NCBI GenBank assembly: GCA_029876055.1
Contig: CM056875.1
Span: 5,853,001-5,917,000, forward strand
Source: Madurella fahalii
Lineage: Eukaryota > Ascomycota > Sordariomycetes > Sordariales
Length of the DNA: 64,000 bases
Direction of reading: 5' to 3'
Part shown: in pieces, positions 46,290 through 58,061 of the stretch
How positions within the stretch are numbered: position 1 is the stretch's first letter
Layout of the letters: each line of letters starts with the position of its first letter
Program-made: the position numbers and the translations under genes
The notes under the pieces: model-generated
The model's database searches: none
What the model was told of the DNA's origin: nothing
The model's input: the letters and a program-made list of their open reading frames with translations, nothing else

Positions 46290-46984
46290 ATGGAAGCGAC
46301 TTCTACTCCGCGCGTCACTTGCGCCTACCTCAATTCGTATGTGGGCAAGAATGTTATTGTTGTCGGCAAGGTCATACAACTGCGCGGCGAAGAAGCCCTG
46401 ATCGATGCTGATGGCAACATCACCGCCTACTTGAATCGCGTAAGCTTTCTCACCCCTCTCTCATGTGCCCCTCCCACATCCCAGAAAATGCACGCCCAAG
46501 ACTCGAGATGAGAGGGATATGCTGGGGACAGAGCGGGCTACATCAGACGTCTGCACAACACACAAAAACTAACAGCGCAACATACAGGAGGCGCACCTCT
46601 CAGCAGGCAACGGCGTCCAGATTATTGGCAAGGTTAACCCGGACTTGTCGATCAAGGTGCTTAGCTCAATCGACTTGGGCACGGGCGTGGGTGAGTCAAG
46701 TTTGTTGCTTCAATCTCTTCCCCGGCAGCCTGGGTTGTTGGAATCGGAGCAGCCCCCTCCTTGCCGGTTATCCTTTTGCCATCGCGGGCCAAAGCCATAG
46801 CTAGCCAGTTCAGTCAACAGTCGAACTGGATGGAAAAAGTCGATGAGGAAAAAATAAAAAACAACAACCGCTTTTCTACCATTATTATGTAGAGTCCTAA
46901 CGAGATCTATCCACAGACTACACGCTCGCCAACACATTAGTCGAGATTTCGCACCAACACCGAAATCTGTTTGCATACGACTAG
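46290..46984 (+). CDS. rfa3: Replication protein A subunit 3 (RFA3/RPA14)
   Basis: Three exons: 46290-46439, 46588-46690 and 46917-46984. Introns are GTAAGC...CATACAG (phase 0) and GTGAGT...CCACAG (phase 1). The product is 106 aa. The OB-fold shows as TPRVTCAYLNSYVGKNVIVV, GKVIQLRGEEALIDADGN, IIGKVNPDLSIKVLSSIDLG and a C-terminal helix (LANTLVEISHQHRNLF). It is the smallest subunit of the heterotrimeric single-strand DNA-binding complex used in replication, repair and recombination. Length and motifs match fungal RFA3. The donor and acceptor sites are all standard. Confidence 0.9.
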
Positions 46985-48030
46985 ATTAGCCACCGGTAGA
47001 CAACCCAACAAATAAATAAACCCAACACGCAAGCGCCACGTTCAGTTCTCACCCTCCTTTCCGTTGAGACGGGGATCATCTGTTCTCAGAGTCAGAGTCC
47101 AAGGCTGCCTAGGGCGCGGCTCGGGCAGAGCATTGCGCAACGTACACAATTGAGGGGCGAACAGTGCATGAGTAACCGCTTGAAGTACACTCAGATCTCG
47201 ACCTTCTCTTCTTCCCGGACAAGCCGGTCCTGAAGTCACTAATTCTTCATGAGACTAATCCCGTATCTAAGCGCCGCCTCGAAACATGCGGCGGAGCACT
47301 CTACTGAGCGGTCTGTGTTAACGGCTCTCCGGTCAAGCACTCAACTACTTATCGATCACAAGCAATTTCGAACCCGCCAGTCTCGCCTCCCATTCTACCG
47401 CTCATGACCGAGATAGTTCATAGCACTCATACAACGAGCGCTGAGGACGGTCCCAGGCCAGGTCGGGCTTCTAGAAGAGTGTCGTTAACCATCATCATGA
47501 TGTAATCGCCAAAAAGAATCCATGTGAAAATGCAAAGCTAATACATTCGCTTTGTATGCTGCAACTTCCGTCCATCAAACACCCCGAAATTGGAAGAACG
47601 CCCACCGTTGGACTGGGGGAGCTCTCCCACCGTTCCCCCTTGAACCCCTCTTACAAGTCCATGCTGCATCCTGCCGTGGCAAGATAGAGTAGCACACGAG
47701 ACCAAACAGAAACAACTCCCAGGCTATGCCATCATCTGATCCCCGCTGGAAGCCCGATAAGGCCCAAAGTAGTAAAAAAAAAAAGAAAGAAAGAAAAAGA
47801 AACAAAGCCAGAAAACAGAAGGAAATAGTTGAAAAGAACCAAAGTAATAAAAACAGATGTTCACGCGTGTTGATAATACAGTAGAGTTCAAACACTCCCT
47901 TTCCCACCCCACTTTCATTTAACCTGCTGCTGCTGCTGCTGTTGCTGCAAGCCCCACAACGGCTCTTCCCCACCGTCCCCCAACGAACCTCCAAAATCAA
48001 CACTGAGATTCCCCCCACCACCTTGGCTCC
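46985..48030. other. Intergenic between convergent genes
   Basis: 3' flanks of RFA3 (+) and the AMS2-like gene (-). A-rich tract at about 47774-47805. No gene recognised. Confidence 0.45.
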
Positions 48031-51000
48031 TCAACAGCGGGGGGAGCTAGGCATAACCAAATCCGTGCTCAAGAAACTCCCAAAATCCATCAGATGTTGG
48101 TGATGATGATTGGCGCCATTCCCGTCCCTATTCCCACTGTTCGAGCAGTCATCATCATTCTGCCCCCCGGCGAGCGGCGGGAGGCTGCTCAGGTCCAGAT
48201 GGTCCAGGTCCTTCAGGCCGTGGGATGGCGAGCCGGCCGTGAACTCGTTGGCTTCGCTCAGGAGCTGGTTTAGGGTGGCCGTAAAGGGTGAGTCGAACTG
48301 CATGCCATGCATGGCGTCGTCGATGTCCAGCGCAAAGTGGGGGTGTAAGTGCTGTTGGTGGCGGGGGCTTCGGCGTCTGCCTATGCTGCTGCTGCTGTTT
48401 CCCGTTGATGAACGAGGGGTTTTGGACGGGGTCCGTTGGAAGCTGTGGCCTGTAACGGTGGCAAACATTTGGCCCGGAGACTTGGGCATGGTTCGGATCG
48501 ATCGGATCGATCGCGAGATGCTCCTCGTTATGGGGCGGTGACTCGGGGTTGGGCGGGTCGGCGTCTTGAACGGTCCCGCTGTGGGCTTAGGAGGCGGAGT
48601 GGATGGGCATCTGGGAGGCGTGCCGAAGAGTTCCTGTGCGAGCTCGTCGTTCTCGTCTGGGACCGGAGTGCCGGGGCGCCCCGGGTGTGACGATCGGCCT
48701 TTGTTTTCCTTCCCTGCCGTTGCGGACTTGGTCTCCTGGTGGGCATTCGTGGCGGTTTGTAGCATGTTGAGAGAAAGCTCCCCGAGCACCTTGGGCACCC
48801 TGTCCTTCCTGGGCGACGGGAAGAGTAGCCTTCTTGTGCTTCCCAGATCATCCTCAACCGCGATGGGGCTGTCCGCTGTTCCACTACCCCTCGAGTGAGT
48901 CGATCCAGGCAAGCGCTGTTTCGGGGAGCTCCGCAAGTTTAAAATCTGGTCTTCTACGCTCCGCTGCCTCGACTGCATTCCGTTCTCGTAATTCTCTTTT
49001 GGCGAATCGTTATCCACTGGGCCGATCGGATCGGTGGTCAAGTACGCTTCCGAAATTGGATTCGCCTGGGCATCGCTCTTGGTGCGTGCTTTCTTCGACT
49101 TGGAGTTGCCGCTCTTGGGTTCGCGCTTCTTGCGCGGTTGGTTAAGTCGAGCAAAATCCTTCTCCCACCGTTCAGGCGGGCGGTGCACCTTGAATTTGCC
49201 AAGCCAGATACCGCAGGGATTGCACAAGAGAGTTTCCTTCCATAACTTCTTGTCGTCCTGCGCACCGAGGGTCTTCTTGACGAGTCGGTACATGGATGGT
49301 TGCCCTTCCGAATCACGCTCTAAGACATCGATCGCGGTCACGCAGCCTGGCTTCTCCGAGAACTCGTGGAACCCTGGGACTCCATAATGATCTTGCGTCC
49401 AGATCTTGCGCCAGGTAGGCGTCTCAATAGCCCCGCAGTTGCCGCAAAATGGAGGTGACTCCCCCTTCTGGATCGCATTCTCGAGCCGTTCTTTGATTGA
49501 CTGCTTCTTGACCATATTTTTATTGTATCGTGGGGGATCGAAATCGCTCGAGGGGCAGGGCGCCTCCGACATAAAGGCACGGGGTAAGGTCAAGACCGGC
49601 TCCGCGACAGGATCGCTGGCAGGAACAGGTGGGCCTGGGGGCCCTCTTGAAGCAGGCCTCGACTGCGTTTGAGTGGGCAAGCACATCGTAGGCTCCTGTA
49701 TGCCGGTCGGCTCCAGAGGCTCTGGCAGAGGTACCGCCGACGCGGTTGTTGAGGCGGGTTCCTGCTGAGAAGTGTCTATGAAGCCGTTGTCCGCATCGTC
49801 CACAGGAGGCGGGGTAGGATCGACCGGACCATTGGGGAAAGAAGCCTGTTCTTGGAGTCCATACGTCTCAGTAGGACAATGCGGAAGACCGTTACCGTTT
49901 TGTTGGGTGGTAAGTTGCTCCTGTGGGAGTGGTTCTTGATCGGATACTACCGGGTTCGGCGCGGTATTTGACCTCTTGAGGGAACGGACGGCTGGCTTTT
50001 TCGCCGCGGGCGGAGCCGAAGGTGCAGCCGTAGGTCTGTTCAGCGTTTTTGCCTTGCCAGCGGGATTGAAGATGCTCTTGGTGGGCAGCAGCTCTGGAGG
50101 GCCAGGATTTACTGCCTGGAACGGGAAGTTAGACCGCTGCTGCTGCTGCTGCTGCTGCTGCTGAGCACGGCCGTTTTTTTGGGCATTCTGCTTGTTCGGT
50201 AAAGGGAGGGGTGCGACAGGAGCCGCCTGGTCCTGCATTTGCGCCTGGGACAGTTGCAACATGTCCTCGTCATCGTAGAAGTCCTCGAGCCCACCACTCA
50301 TGAACCCGGAGTCGACATGGGACACGGACATAGCAGGAAGTACGGGGCTCGACGCTGGCGGGCTAGATTGAATGTAGGCAGTCGTGCGTGGAACTGGCGG
50401 CGACGAGCCCAACTCACCAGCACTGTCTTCCGGCGAATAGCCCTGATCCGGTGTCTGAGCAATCGACTCTGCCGGCGACCGCGCGTCCTGGCTCAGGCTT
50501 TGCACCGCTGTCCTCCCAGGTATTGAGTGGTACGGGGGCACGCTCTCCATGCTGGCTACAGATTCGGACCTGGCCTTGCTCTCCATCGCTCTCCTCCTCT
50601 GCTGCTGCTGCTGTAGTAGCGGTGCATCAGGGATGGGAGTTGGTGCACGTGGAACGTCCTGAAGATGGTTCGTGCTCGTTGCATCACCCCCGGCGCCAAC
50701 TGGCCGCATAGTGCGTAGTGAGCCCGACGTACTTGCGGCGACTCGCAACGAGTCCGGCACGGAACCGAACGGCGCAATTGCGCTGTACTCCGTCCTGGTG
50801 ACCTTGGCCCTTTTCTTCTGCGGCCCTTCATCGCCATCCGTAGCTTCCTCGGCTGCAGATGTGTTGCCGGTCTCTAAGGGAGTTTTCCTCGGGCGGCCTC
50901 TTGGCCTGCCAGTTGGCTTTTTGCTCCTGGATCTCGAGGACGGCCGTGAAGGGCGCGGTTGGGGTGCAAATTCGGTAGCCGGAGGAGCTGCTGGTGATGG

Positions 51001-51905
51001 TGCGTTCTCTGCGGAGTGCTGTGGTTTCGGAACAGGCGCGGCGCTAGGCGCATTGTTGGCAGGTGGAATAGCAACCGGTGCCAAAACGTTTGCTGGCGGA
51101 ATACTCGCAGGCCGTATTGGTGGTTGCGAAACGCTGTCGCTTCGCGTGTCTGTGGGCCGGTTCTCAACCATTGACGGGTTGAACTGGTTTAGCTGAGCCG
51201 GGGCAAGTGCCGGTGAACGTACCGAGGCCGCGTTCGACGACTGTGCCAGCATCGGGTTGGACTGAATGAGTGAGTTCCATTCGGTCGCTGCGTCGGCAGG
51301 GGTCGGAGCAGATTTTGTCCCGTTCATCCCCTCCGAGCTGGGAAAAATAGTGCGCTGCACCACTCTCTCAACTGCCGTCATCTTCAGCTTGACTTCCAAC
51401 GTATCCTTGCTTCCATTGCTAAGGATAGCCAGCAGGTTCCGTGTGACGCGTCCTGTGACCAGTTGCTGTTGCTGGCCCTCACCGTGCAAACCCCACGACA
51501 GCATCCCCTGCCCAACCAGGGGCACGTCCGGTTCTGAGTAGTCGTAGGCATACACGCTGTAGTCGCTCTGTTCTTGGTTCACGATTTCAGGGCTGCACTG
51601 GGCAACGGCCTGTAGGCAAGTCAAAAGGTCTACCACGCCGATTGTAGTTCTCTCGTCGAGCGGTATCGTCTGGATCTCAAGGATGTGGGGCCACCTGGCC
51701 AAGCAGTGCACCTGGCCATCTCGATCAAAGGTATAATGGACCTTCACTGAAGATGGGATCGCATTAGAGAATTAGCGGCGTGTGCTTGGGACGAGCTGAA
51801 CTCACATCCCATCGGCTTCACCTGAAAACCCGGCTCTTCCCCACCGGTTGGCTGGGTAGGAGGATGTGGTGAGGGCGCCGACCAGGTATTTGTTGGTGTC
51901 GCCAT
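48031..51905 (-). CDS. ams2: GATA-like factor with AMS2/SPT21 N-terminal domain
   Basis: Exons 51806-51905 and 48031-51746 join in phase 1 (GTGAGT...TTCAG). The product is 1271 aa. The N-terminal domain (VKPMGLKVHYTFDRDGQV, CLARWPHILEIQTIPLDE, IGVVDLLTCLQAVAQCSPEI) matches the AMS2/SPT21 family. A long disordered region contains an AT-hook-like RPRGRPRKT and a nine-Gln run. A GATA-like zinc finger lies at about residues 800-880. Its cysteines are CGNC and CNPC, but they are separated by 70 residues instead of the usual 17-20. Further motifs include PRKKREPK and SPRHQQHLHPHFALDIDDAM. Fission yeast Ams2 and yeast Spt21 activate histone genes in S phase and affect centromeric or telomeric chromatin. 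A similar role is likely but unproven. Confidence 0.87.
50136..50163. repeat. CTG/CAG repeat encoding poly-Gln in the AMS2-like gene
   Basis: About nine uninterrupted CTG units on the plus strand read as CAG on the coding strand. Confidence 0.9.
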
Positions 51906-53358
51906 CTTAGCGAGCGTCCACAGCACCGTGTTGCTGCCGCACGCAATTGACGACGGGAAAGCGGGTGGACGTCGGCGGAAGGGGGAGATTATAAGTCTCG
52001 GAGTGTGGAAGGATATCGAGTTACTGAGGAAAGATGCAATTGGGGTTGGGATCCCGACAGCAGGTGGGCCAAATTTGAGAGGCTGGTTTCATTCTCGGAA
52101 GCGCGTCCAGGCCCGTCGCGTCGGTGGGTCAGCCACGCTTTCATGCAGCCGCCCGAGATCTGGCTTGGCCTTGCCTGCCGCGTGCAAGACACCTGTAGAG
52201 AGAAATACAAGAACTCCCGGTAGGTTAAAAAAAAAAAAAAAAAAAAAAGTAAGATATAATATCCGCGTGGGTTGGCGCCAAACCTCAGTTCCTTGCGCAG
52301 TCCTACGGCAACTACGCTCCGAACATCAATTTAAACTTGTCGTCCGGACATCGAGGTGCACGGGGAACTGGAAAACAGCTGTCCCGTCGGCGTTGCGTTC
52401 AGCCTTGGCAAGCTGCCAGGGTTCCAATAGGTATCGACGTGTAGGCGGGATGACGCGAAGTGGGACCTGTATCTTAGCGCCTCTTTTACCGGCAGTGGAG
52501 CGTGCATTGCACGCGCTCAGGCGCGGCGGCACGGACCAACTCGCGAGCCAGGCGGCACAGTGCCACCCACCTGCCGCTCGCAACCCGGGACTGCCGCCCC
52601 AATTTTGAGCGGTCGAACACGGCTCTCCAGAAGGCAACAGGCAGAGCGGCCGGAAGTCGATGAAAAATGAACAAAATTTTGCAGCGCTTTTCATCCCCGG
52701 GGAGCCGAGCCTCGTATTTATACCCCGCAAGAGACCTCCCGACCGCTCCGGACCCAGGCACCAGCCCCGCCCCGGCTGCTAACACTTTTCTTGCGCTCTT
52801 ATCGCGCGATAAGTCCGCAACAATTTATATGCCCCTTTTCTCCAACTGCATCCTCAATTGGGCAAAACAAAACACATCCACACGGCAACCGGGGACCACA
52901 GAACTTACTTGTAGAACCAATTGTGCGCCAATAATCCGCGTCTATTGAGCTTCAAGTTGCAGAAATAATATGGCATACGTTTTTTTTTTTTTTTTTTTAT
53001 CATGCACTGCGATGCCGTTTTCTTAAGACAGTGAGAGCGGTAGTATTTTGCGATGGCCTCTCACGATTTTGGTGTTTTTGACCAGTTTTCTTCTATCCCT
53101 CCCGTTGTTGGCCCAGCGCGAAGCTAAATACCAAACTCACGAACCAAATACCCATTATTTACCCGCTAAAAACTCAAAAGACGATCGAGATCGGACAAAC
53201 GAAGAAAAAGGAAAAGGCAAGGAAAGGAAAGGAAAGAAAAAAAGAAGAAGAAGAAAAAAAAACAAGAGAATATGCAGACGATCAACAAACCCATCGTTCC
53301 CCCGAAGTAAGTACTATCCTCACCAGACACACCCCAACCTATACCACTCTCTCCCCCA
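51906..53358. other. Spacer with AMS2-like promoter
   Basis: Homopolymer tracts A22 at 52227-52248 and T19 at 52980-52998, and an A/G-rich stretch at 53203-53270. No gene seen. Confidence 0.45.
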
Positions 53359-54647
53359 TCACCAATCCTTCACCACAACGGTCCTATCCCCCCTAACGAA
53401 CCCCTCCGCCCAATCCGTCCCCAAATGCTTGCCCTTCGCCATCCGCACCAGCCACCCCCAGATTCTCCAGCTGCCCATCTGGCCCACCCCTCGATTCCGC
53501 CCGATGCTCGCCCCAAACATGATCCTCCGCTCGGGCTTGTACTCCGGCAGCGCCGCCTCCTCCTCGCTGCCCGCCGCCCGCGCGTCGAGCACCTTGGCCA
53601 CGTGCACGGCCTGCGCGTCACCGTACACGCCCTGCGGGTCCTGGAAGTTGCCCGCGTCGCCGGCCACAAAGATGTTGTCGTACCCCTCGGCCCGGAGGGA
53701 CGGCGTCTGCTTGACGAAACCCCGGCTGTCGAGCATGGATTGCGGGAGGAAGGAGGTGTTGGGGGTCGTGCCGTAGGTGGGGATGAAGAGGTCTGCGTTG
53801 AGGGTGGTGGTGGTCGTCGTCGTCATCTTCGTCGTCCTGCGCCTCTTCTCCGACGATGGGGAGGTCATGGCGGTGGTGGTGGTCAGGGTGATTGTGTTGT
53901 TGGCTGAGGGCGAGGAGGTTGCTCTGGTGTTGGTGACGACTTTGACTTTGAGCCGTTCCAGTTCCCTCTTGGCGGCCTCGCGCACTTCACGCTTGTATTT
54001 GGTGTCCATGGGCAGGTCCTTGTCGCAGATGAGAGTGATTTCCTTTTTGCCAGTCACGCCGTACTCTTGGCCGAGTTCGCCAGCCAGTTCGATGCCCGTG
54101 AAGCCGGCGCCGGCGACAACGATGGATTTGGCCGTCTTGATGCGCTGCGCCCAGTCGTGGAGGGCTGCCTTGGTCGCGTCGGTGGTGAAGAGGTTCTTGA
54201 AAGGCATGTCGCCTTTGAAGCTGCTGCCCGTGGCGATGACCCTGCAGAAATTGGCCGATTAGGAAGTGTGCAGAAAAGAGCCAAAGCACGTGCCCGTCCT
54301 AATACTTACAGATCGTCATATCTAATTGTCCGCGCTGAGCCATCGTTCAGGCGCACTTCCACGGTGTTGCTGCTCGGGTCTACACCTTCAGCCTTCCCTA
54401 ACACAAGCTCATACTGGCCCGAGGGGTACTTGGCAAACGCCGGTGCAAGAGGAAGGAAGAGCTTGTCATCGGCCAGCATATTGGGAAGAATGCCCCGTAC
54501 CGAGGCAACGACCCAGTACATGTGGGTATTGGGCGCGACAATTATGACCTTGAGGCCGCGGACCCGGGCCGCCGTGTGCTTGAGGAGATAATGTGCGATT
54601 GGGACGCCGGTAAAGCTGGCACCGAGGATGACGATTGTTCTCTCCAT
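53359..54647 (-). CDS. AMID/FSP1-like FAD-dependent oxidoreductase
   Basis: Exons 54310-54647 and 53359-54241 join in phase 2 (GTAAGT...CTGCAG). The product is 406 aa. The N-terminal dinucleotide fold starts MERTIVILGASFTGVPIAHY. The second Rossmann motif, SIVVAGAGFTGIELAGELG, is in the middle and typical of AIF-M2-type NAD(P)H:quinone oxidoreductases. The FAD-binding GYDNIFVAGDAGNF block lies near the C terminus. A low-complexity insert, rich in Thr and Arg/Lys, sits before LNADLFIPTYGTTPN. Family members oxidise NAD(P)H with quinone acceptors and are linked to apoptosis-like death or lipid-peroxide suppression. The first GxGxxG is degenerate (GASFTG), as common in this family. Confidence 0.88.
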
Positions 54648-56194
54648 GGTGGCGAATGGATCTGGACCAAGTCCTTGGGAGGGCAATACTCGAGCTTGTC
54701 GGTCATGTTGGTCACAAAGGTTTGCGGCAGCCACGAGATATATATGTCGGTCGCAACACGCTGGGGGATTCTATCGTTGTCTCCATGTTTAACAGGGGAT
54801 CTGCATTTCCTTACGAATCATTCTTGCTGCAAGCACCACGCCCTGCGAACACGAAATATTAACCGGTTGCTCCGACTCCGAGGAAACTCTCCGGACGATT
54901 TGTCAGTGTAGTTCTTTCATCTCTAACTAATAGCATACAGAGCACAGATGATAACTCTCGCGCGCGCGGTTGTTGCTGCAACACCTCTAAGCCCAAAAGG
55001 AGCAGCCGCGCGGCGGCCGAATCCGGCAATGCCTTGTTGCTTGGCGATTGTGTAAGACGCTACACCAAGTAATGCGACGAGACGAGAGCCAATCACAAGG
55101 CTTGAATATTAACGAATCCCCCTAATCGGTCACTCTTCCAAACGGTCCGGGCTTGTCATCTCTGCGCAACGTAGCATAGTTTAAGGTGGATCAACAACCG
55201 CAGCAAAAGTTGGCTTATGATACCAGTCTTGGCTCTGGTTTCTCAGACCTTCTATTCAGCCTTTGGTGCTCAGCAACACCCTTTGGCCGATATGAGGTGA
55301 GCCGCTCGTGTTTCGCACCGTCCTTTTCCATCACCAGTATTCCACACTGCATTACTGGTTCGCCATAATTATGTGTGGGGTCCCTTTGAACGCAATACCT
55401 TACGTTAACATGGCACGACCACGCTATATCTCATCCCGCCATAACTATATTGCGTTGGAAAATTCTTTCGGTTTTCTGTATACATTACCTGTAAGAATTG
55501 TCACATGTAACTCTAGATCACTGCACCAAGCTAGGATCTCTGATTCTTCCGCGGGTGCCTCATAGATCCATTTTGTTTCCCGAGAGAGTGTGGTATGGGT
55601 GGTCAAGGCGCTTAATGTTCGAGTGCCTGCTTCAACGTTTCCCAGTGATGGGGGCCCAAGGGACGTTCAGAGTCAGAGAACGGCGTAAGCTTCAATGGCG
55701 CGACTAAGGTTCTCGATGACTTTTGACTAGCTCGAAGCTACATTGGGCTGATGGTAGTCAATAGGTTACTCTGAAATAGTCTCTTCGTATGCGTTAAATA
55801 GTTTGGACATGCTGTGTCTGTTGGTGTGGTTAATTGTTGCCAATAGCGAGACTGAAATGCACACTTACTGTGGTTCCGGGTCTGAATTTAAGTTGGCGAT
55901 GGTGCTACTGTCCGTGATACGGTGTTGTGCAGATTCATTAATCGGATCTTATTAACAATGGGTTCTCCAGCCGGAACCGTACCGCGCGTGACCCAGAGTC
56001 TGTAATCCTGAAGATTGGCCATCCGTAAACTTGAAGCTTTCTTACGTGACTAGACTTGTAATCTTTCGTAACTCTTCTACACATAATAGCCGTTTGATAT
56101 CGGCATAGCCAAGAATCACAGTGAGGCGCAACCAACACAAGTAACCACACAGGATACTCCAAAGACCACTCTTTATAAAGCCACTCTCGGCAGT
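54648..56194. other. Gene-poor, comparatively AT-rich spacer
   Basis: Upstream region of the oxidoreductase. The part from about 55180 to 56150 reads as more AT-rich than the neighbouring genes and has no open frame with domain-like content. It might be a decayed element, but no repeat boundary was found. Confidence 0.4.
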
Positions 56195-57051
56195 TTACAA
56201 ACCCAATATCACCATCCCAGCCAGCGCCGCCCCTCCCAGAAGGGCACTCGTGGATCTCAACCTTTCTGCCGCTCCGGCGGTAGGCACGGGGTTGCTCGCG
56301 CTCGGGCCCGTCCCGGTCGCGGTCGCGGTCCCCGTTCCAGTCCCAGTGTCCTGCGCTCCGACCGGTCCAGGATTCGTAACATTGTACGAATTCCCCGCCA
56401 CGATCCTCCCCTCAAGCCCCGCTTGCGACAGGACACTCTCCGCATCGAAACCCCGCAGTGTCGCGGCCGCCATCCGCAGCACCTGCACGCCCTCCTCGGT
56501 GATGTCGCTCGTGTCGACCAGGATCTGTGTGTACCGGTGGCTGAGGGGGATGCGAGCGGGCGGGTTGGGGCCAAAATAGGGCACGATCGGAGCCGTGCTG
56601 GAGCTGTTTTCGAGTAGGAAGGCGCGCATCACGCCCATGGTAGTGTTCAGCTGCGTCGCTGTCGCGGCTGGGGTGAGGCTGGTCTGCATCCAGTGCAGGA
56701 GCGTATTTGTGGCTGGGGGGTTGTCCGTAGGGATATCGAGGTCGATCATCATGACGGCGTACGAGGCGCCGGTGAGGCGGGTAAGAGTGCCGATTCGTGG
56801 TTCCGGGACGGTTACTATATATTGTAGTGGTTGGTTTCTGCTGGTAGATCTCTTGGTTGATGGGTGCATGGAAAGGGGGAAAGGGGGCGGTTGCTCGACC
56901 TACCGTTCCGGCTGACAACGACTCCATTTAGCGGGGCGAAGCCTCGGTACTCAACGATGAGGTCCGTATCCGAGGATGGTGAGAATCCGTCAGGTGTTCT
57001 AGCTAGCACAGCGGTGGCTGCCAGTAGGATGGCGAAGCACCGGGAAACCAT
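56195..57051 (-). CDS. Secreted GPI-anchored PEBP-like protein
   Basis: Exons 56904-57051 and 56195-56814 join in phase 1 (GTAGGT...ATATATAG). The product is 255 aa. A signal peptide (MVSRCFAILLAATAVLA) is followed by a phosphatidylethanolamine-binding-protein fold. The ligand-pocket signatures are GASYAVMMIDLDIPTDNPPA and RIPLSHRYTQILVDTSDI. A Thr/Gly/Ala/Ser-rich linker (GTGTGTATATGTG) follows, then a C-terminal hydrophobic segment (LLGGAALAGMVILGL) typical of GPI attachment. The protein is probably displayed on the cell surface; the ligand is unknown. The acceptor ATATATAG was chosen because it restores the frame. mL38 is a second, unrelated PEBP-fold gene in this window. Confidence 0.85.
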
Positions 57052-58061
57052 GGTGGCGGTATGAAGTGATGCTCTGGAAATACGACAAAGCACAATAAGC
57101 CGAAGGTCTATAACTCGTCTATTCCAAGCGGGTCAACCGAGCAACGAGAGACAGAAAAGAAAGGCCAATAAGAGCAACACACTCGTCCGGCGAGAAACTG
57201 AGACTAAATGAGATCAATTCATCCCGAAAGGAACCCTCTCGCGCTGTCGTGTATGCATATATAAGCAGAGTGCTCTTGGCGATGTGATCTCCAACAAGCA
57301 CCTCGAACGCTGACGACGACAACTGAAACGGTCCCCAGCCCGTGTCATGCAATGCTGAAGCACATCATACTTTGCCAATGCTACTACACAGAGATCTGCC
57401 GGAGAATTCGAGCTACCAAGGACACTCAGTCTTGCATGAGCCACTCGGCATTTTGTGAGACTGGTGTTGTGAGATTGGCGGGAGGGTACTGTTAGTAGTA
57501 GAATCCTGACCAGGGGTAGTGGTGAGATTTTCAAATTCCCATTTTCGGTTGGGTCCACCGGACACCACCGGACATTTCATTCCGCTGCCACACAGATGAA
57601 TGATGCAATGATAAGACTTCGATAAGTAATCGGATCAGAAGCATACGTAGAACAGAGGTCTTCTGATGAGCCTCGCTAATGTGGACTCGGGTTTAAGACG
57701 GCGGGTTTAAGGCTAGAGTGTTGCTGTTGCAACGGAATGCCTTGGCCAACATCATGATTCACAAGGTACCAACCCCACCATGCACAACTCCCCGCACAAC
57801 TCCCCGCACAACATCAAGGGGTTGAAGTCTTTGGGATGTGTATCGTTAACGTCATTATGTCCAAACCGGACGCGGATGACAGCATCATGCCATCGCAACC
57901 CCCAATCAAGAAGTGTGTAAATGCACTTATAAAGCCGTGAAGACTGCCCATGGCATGGATGAGTTGCTCTCTATAACCAATCCCCATCGTGTCTAGTCGT
58001 TCTTGGGACGGCTGTGAGAACGAATTCACACGTTAAAGCGCTGTCCGACTTCTACGTGGCC
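57052..58061. other. Divergent spacer, catalase promoter
   Basis: Shared upstream region of the PEBP-like gene (-) and catalase (+). An ACGTCA half-CRE lies at about 57849. A CACAACTCCCCG unit is duplicated near 57781-57810. Confidence 0.45.
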
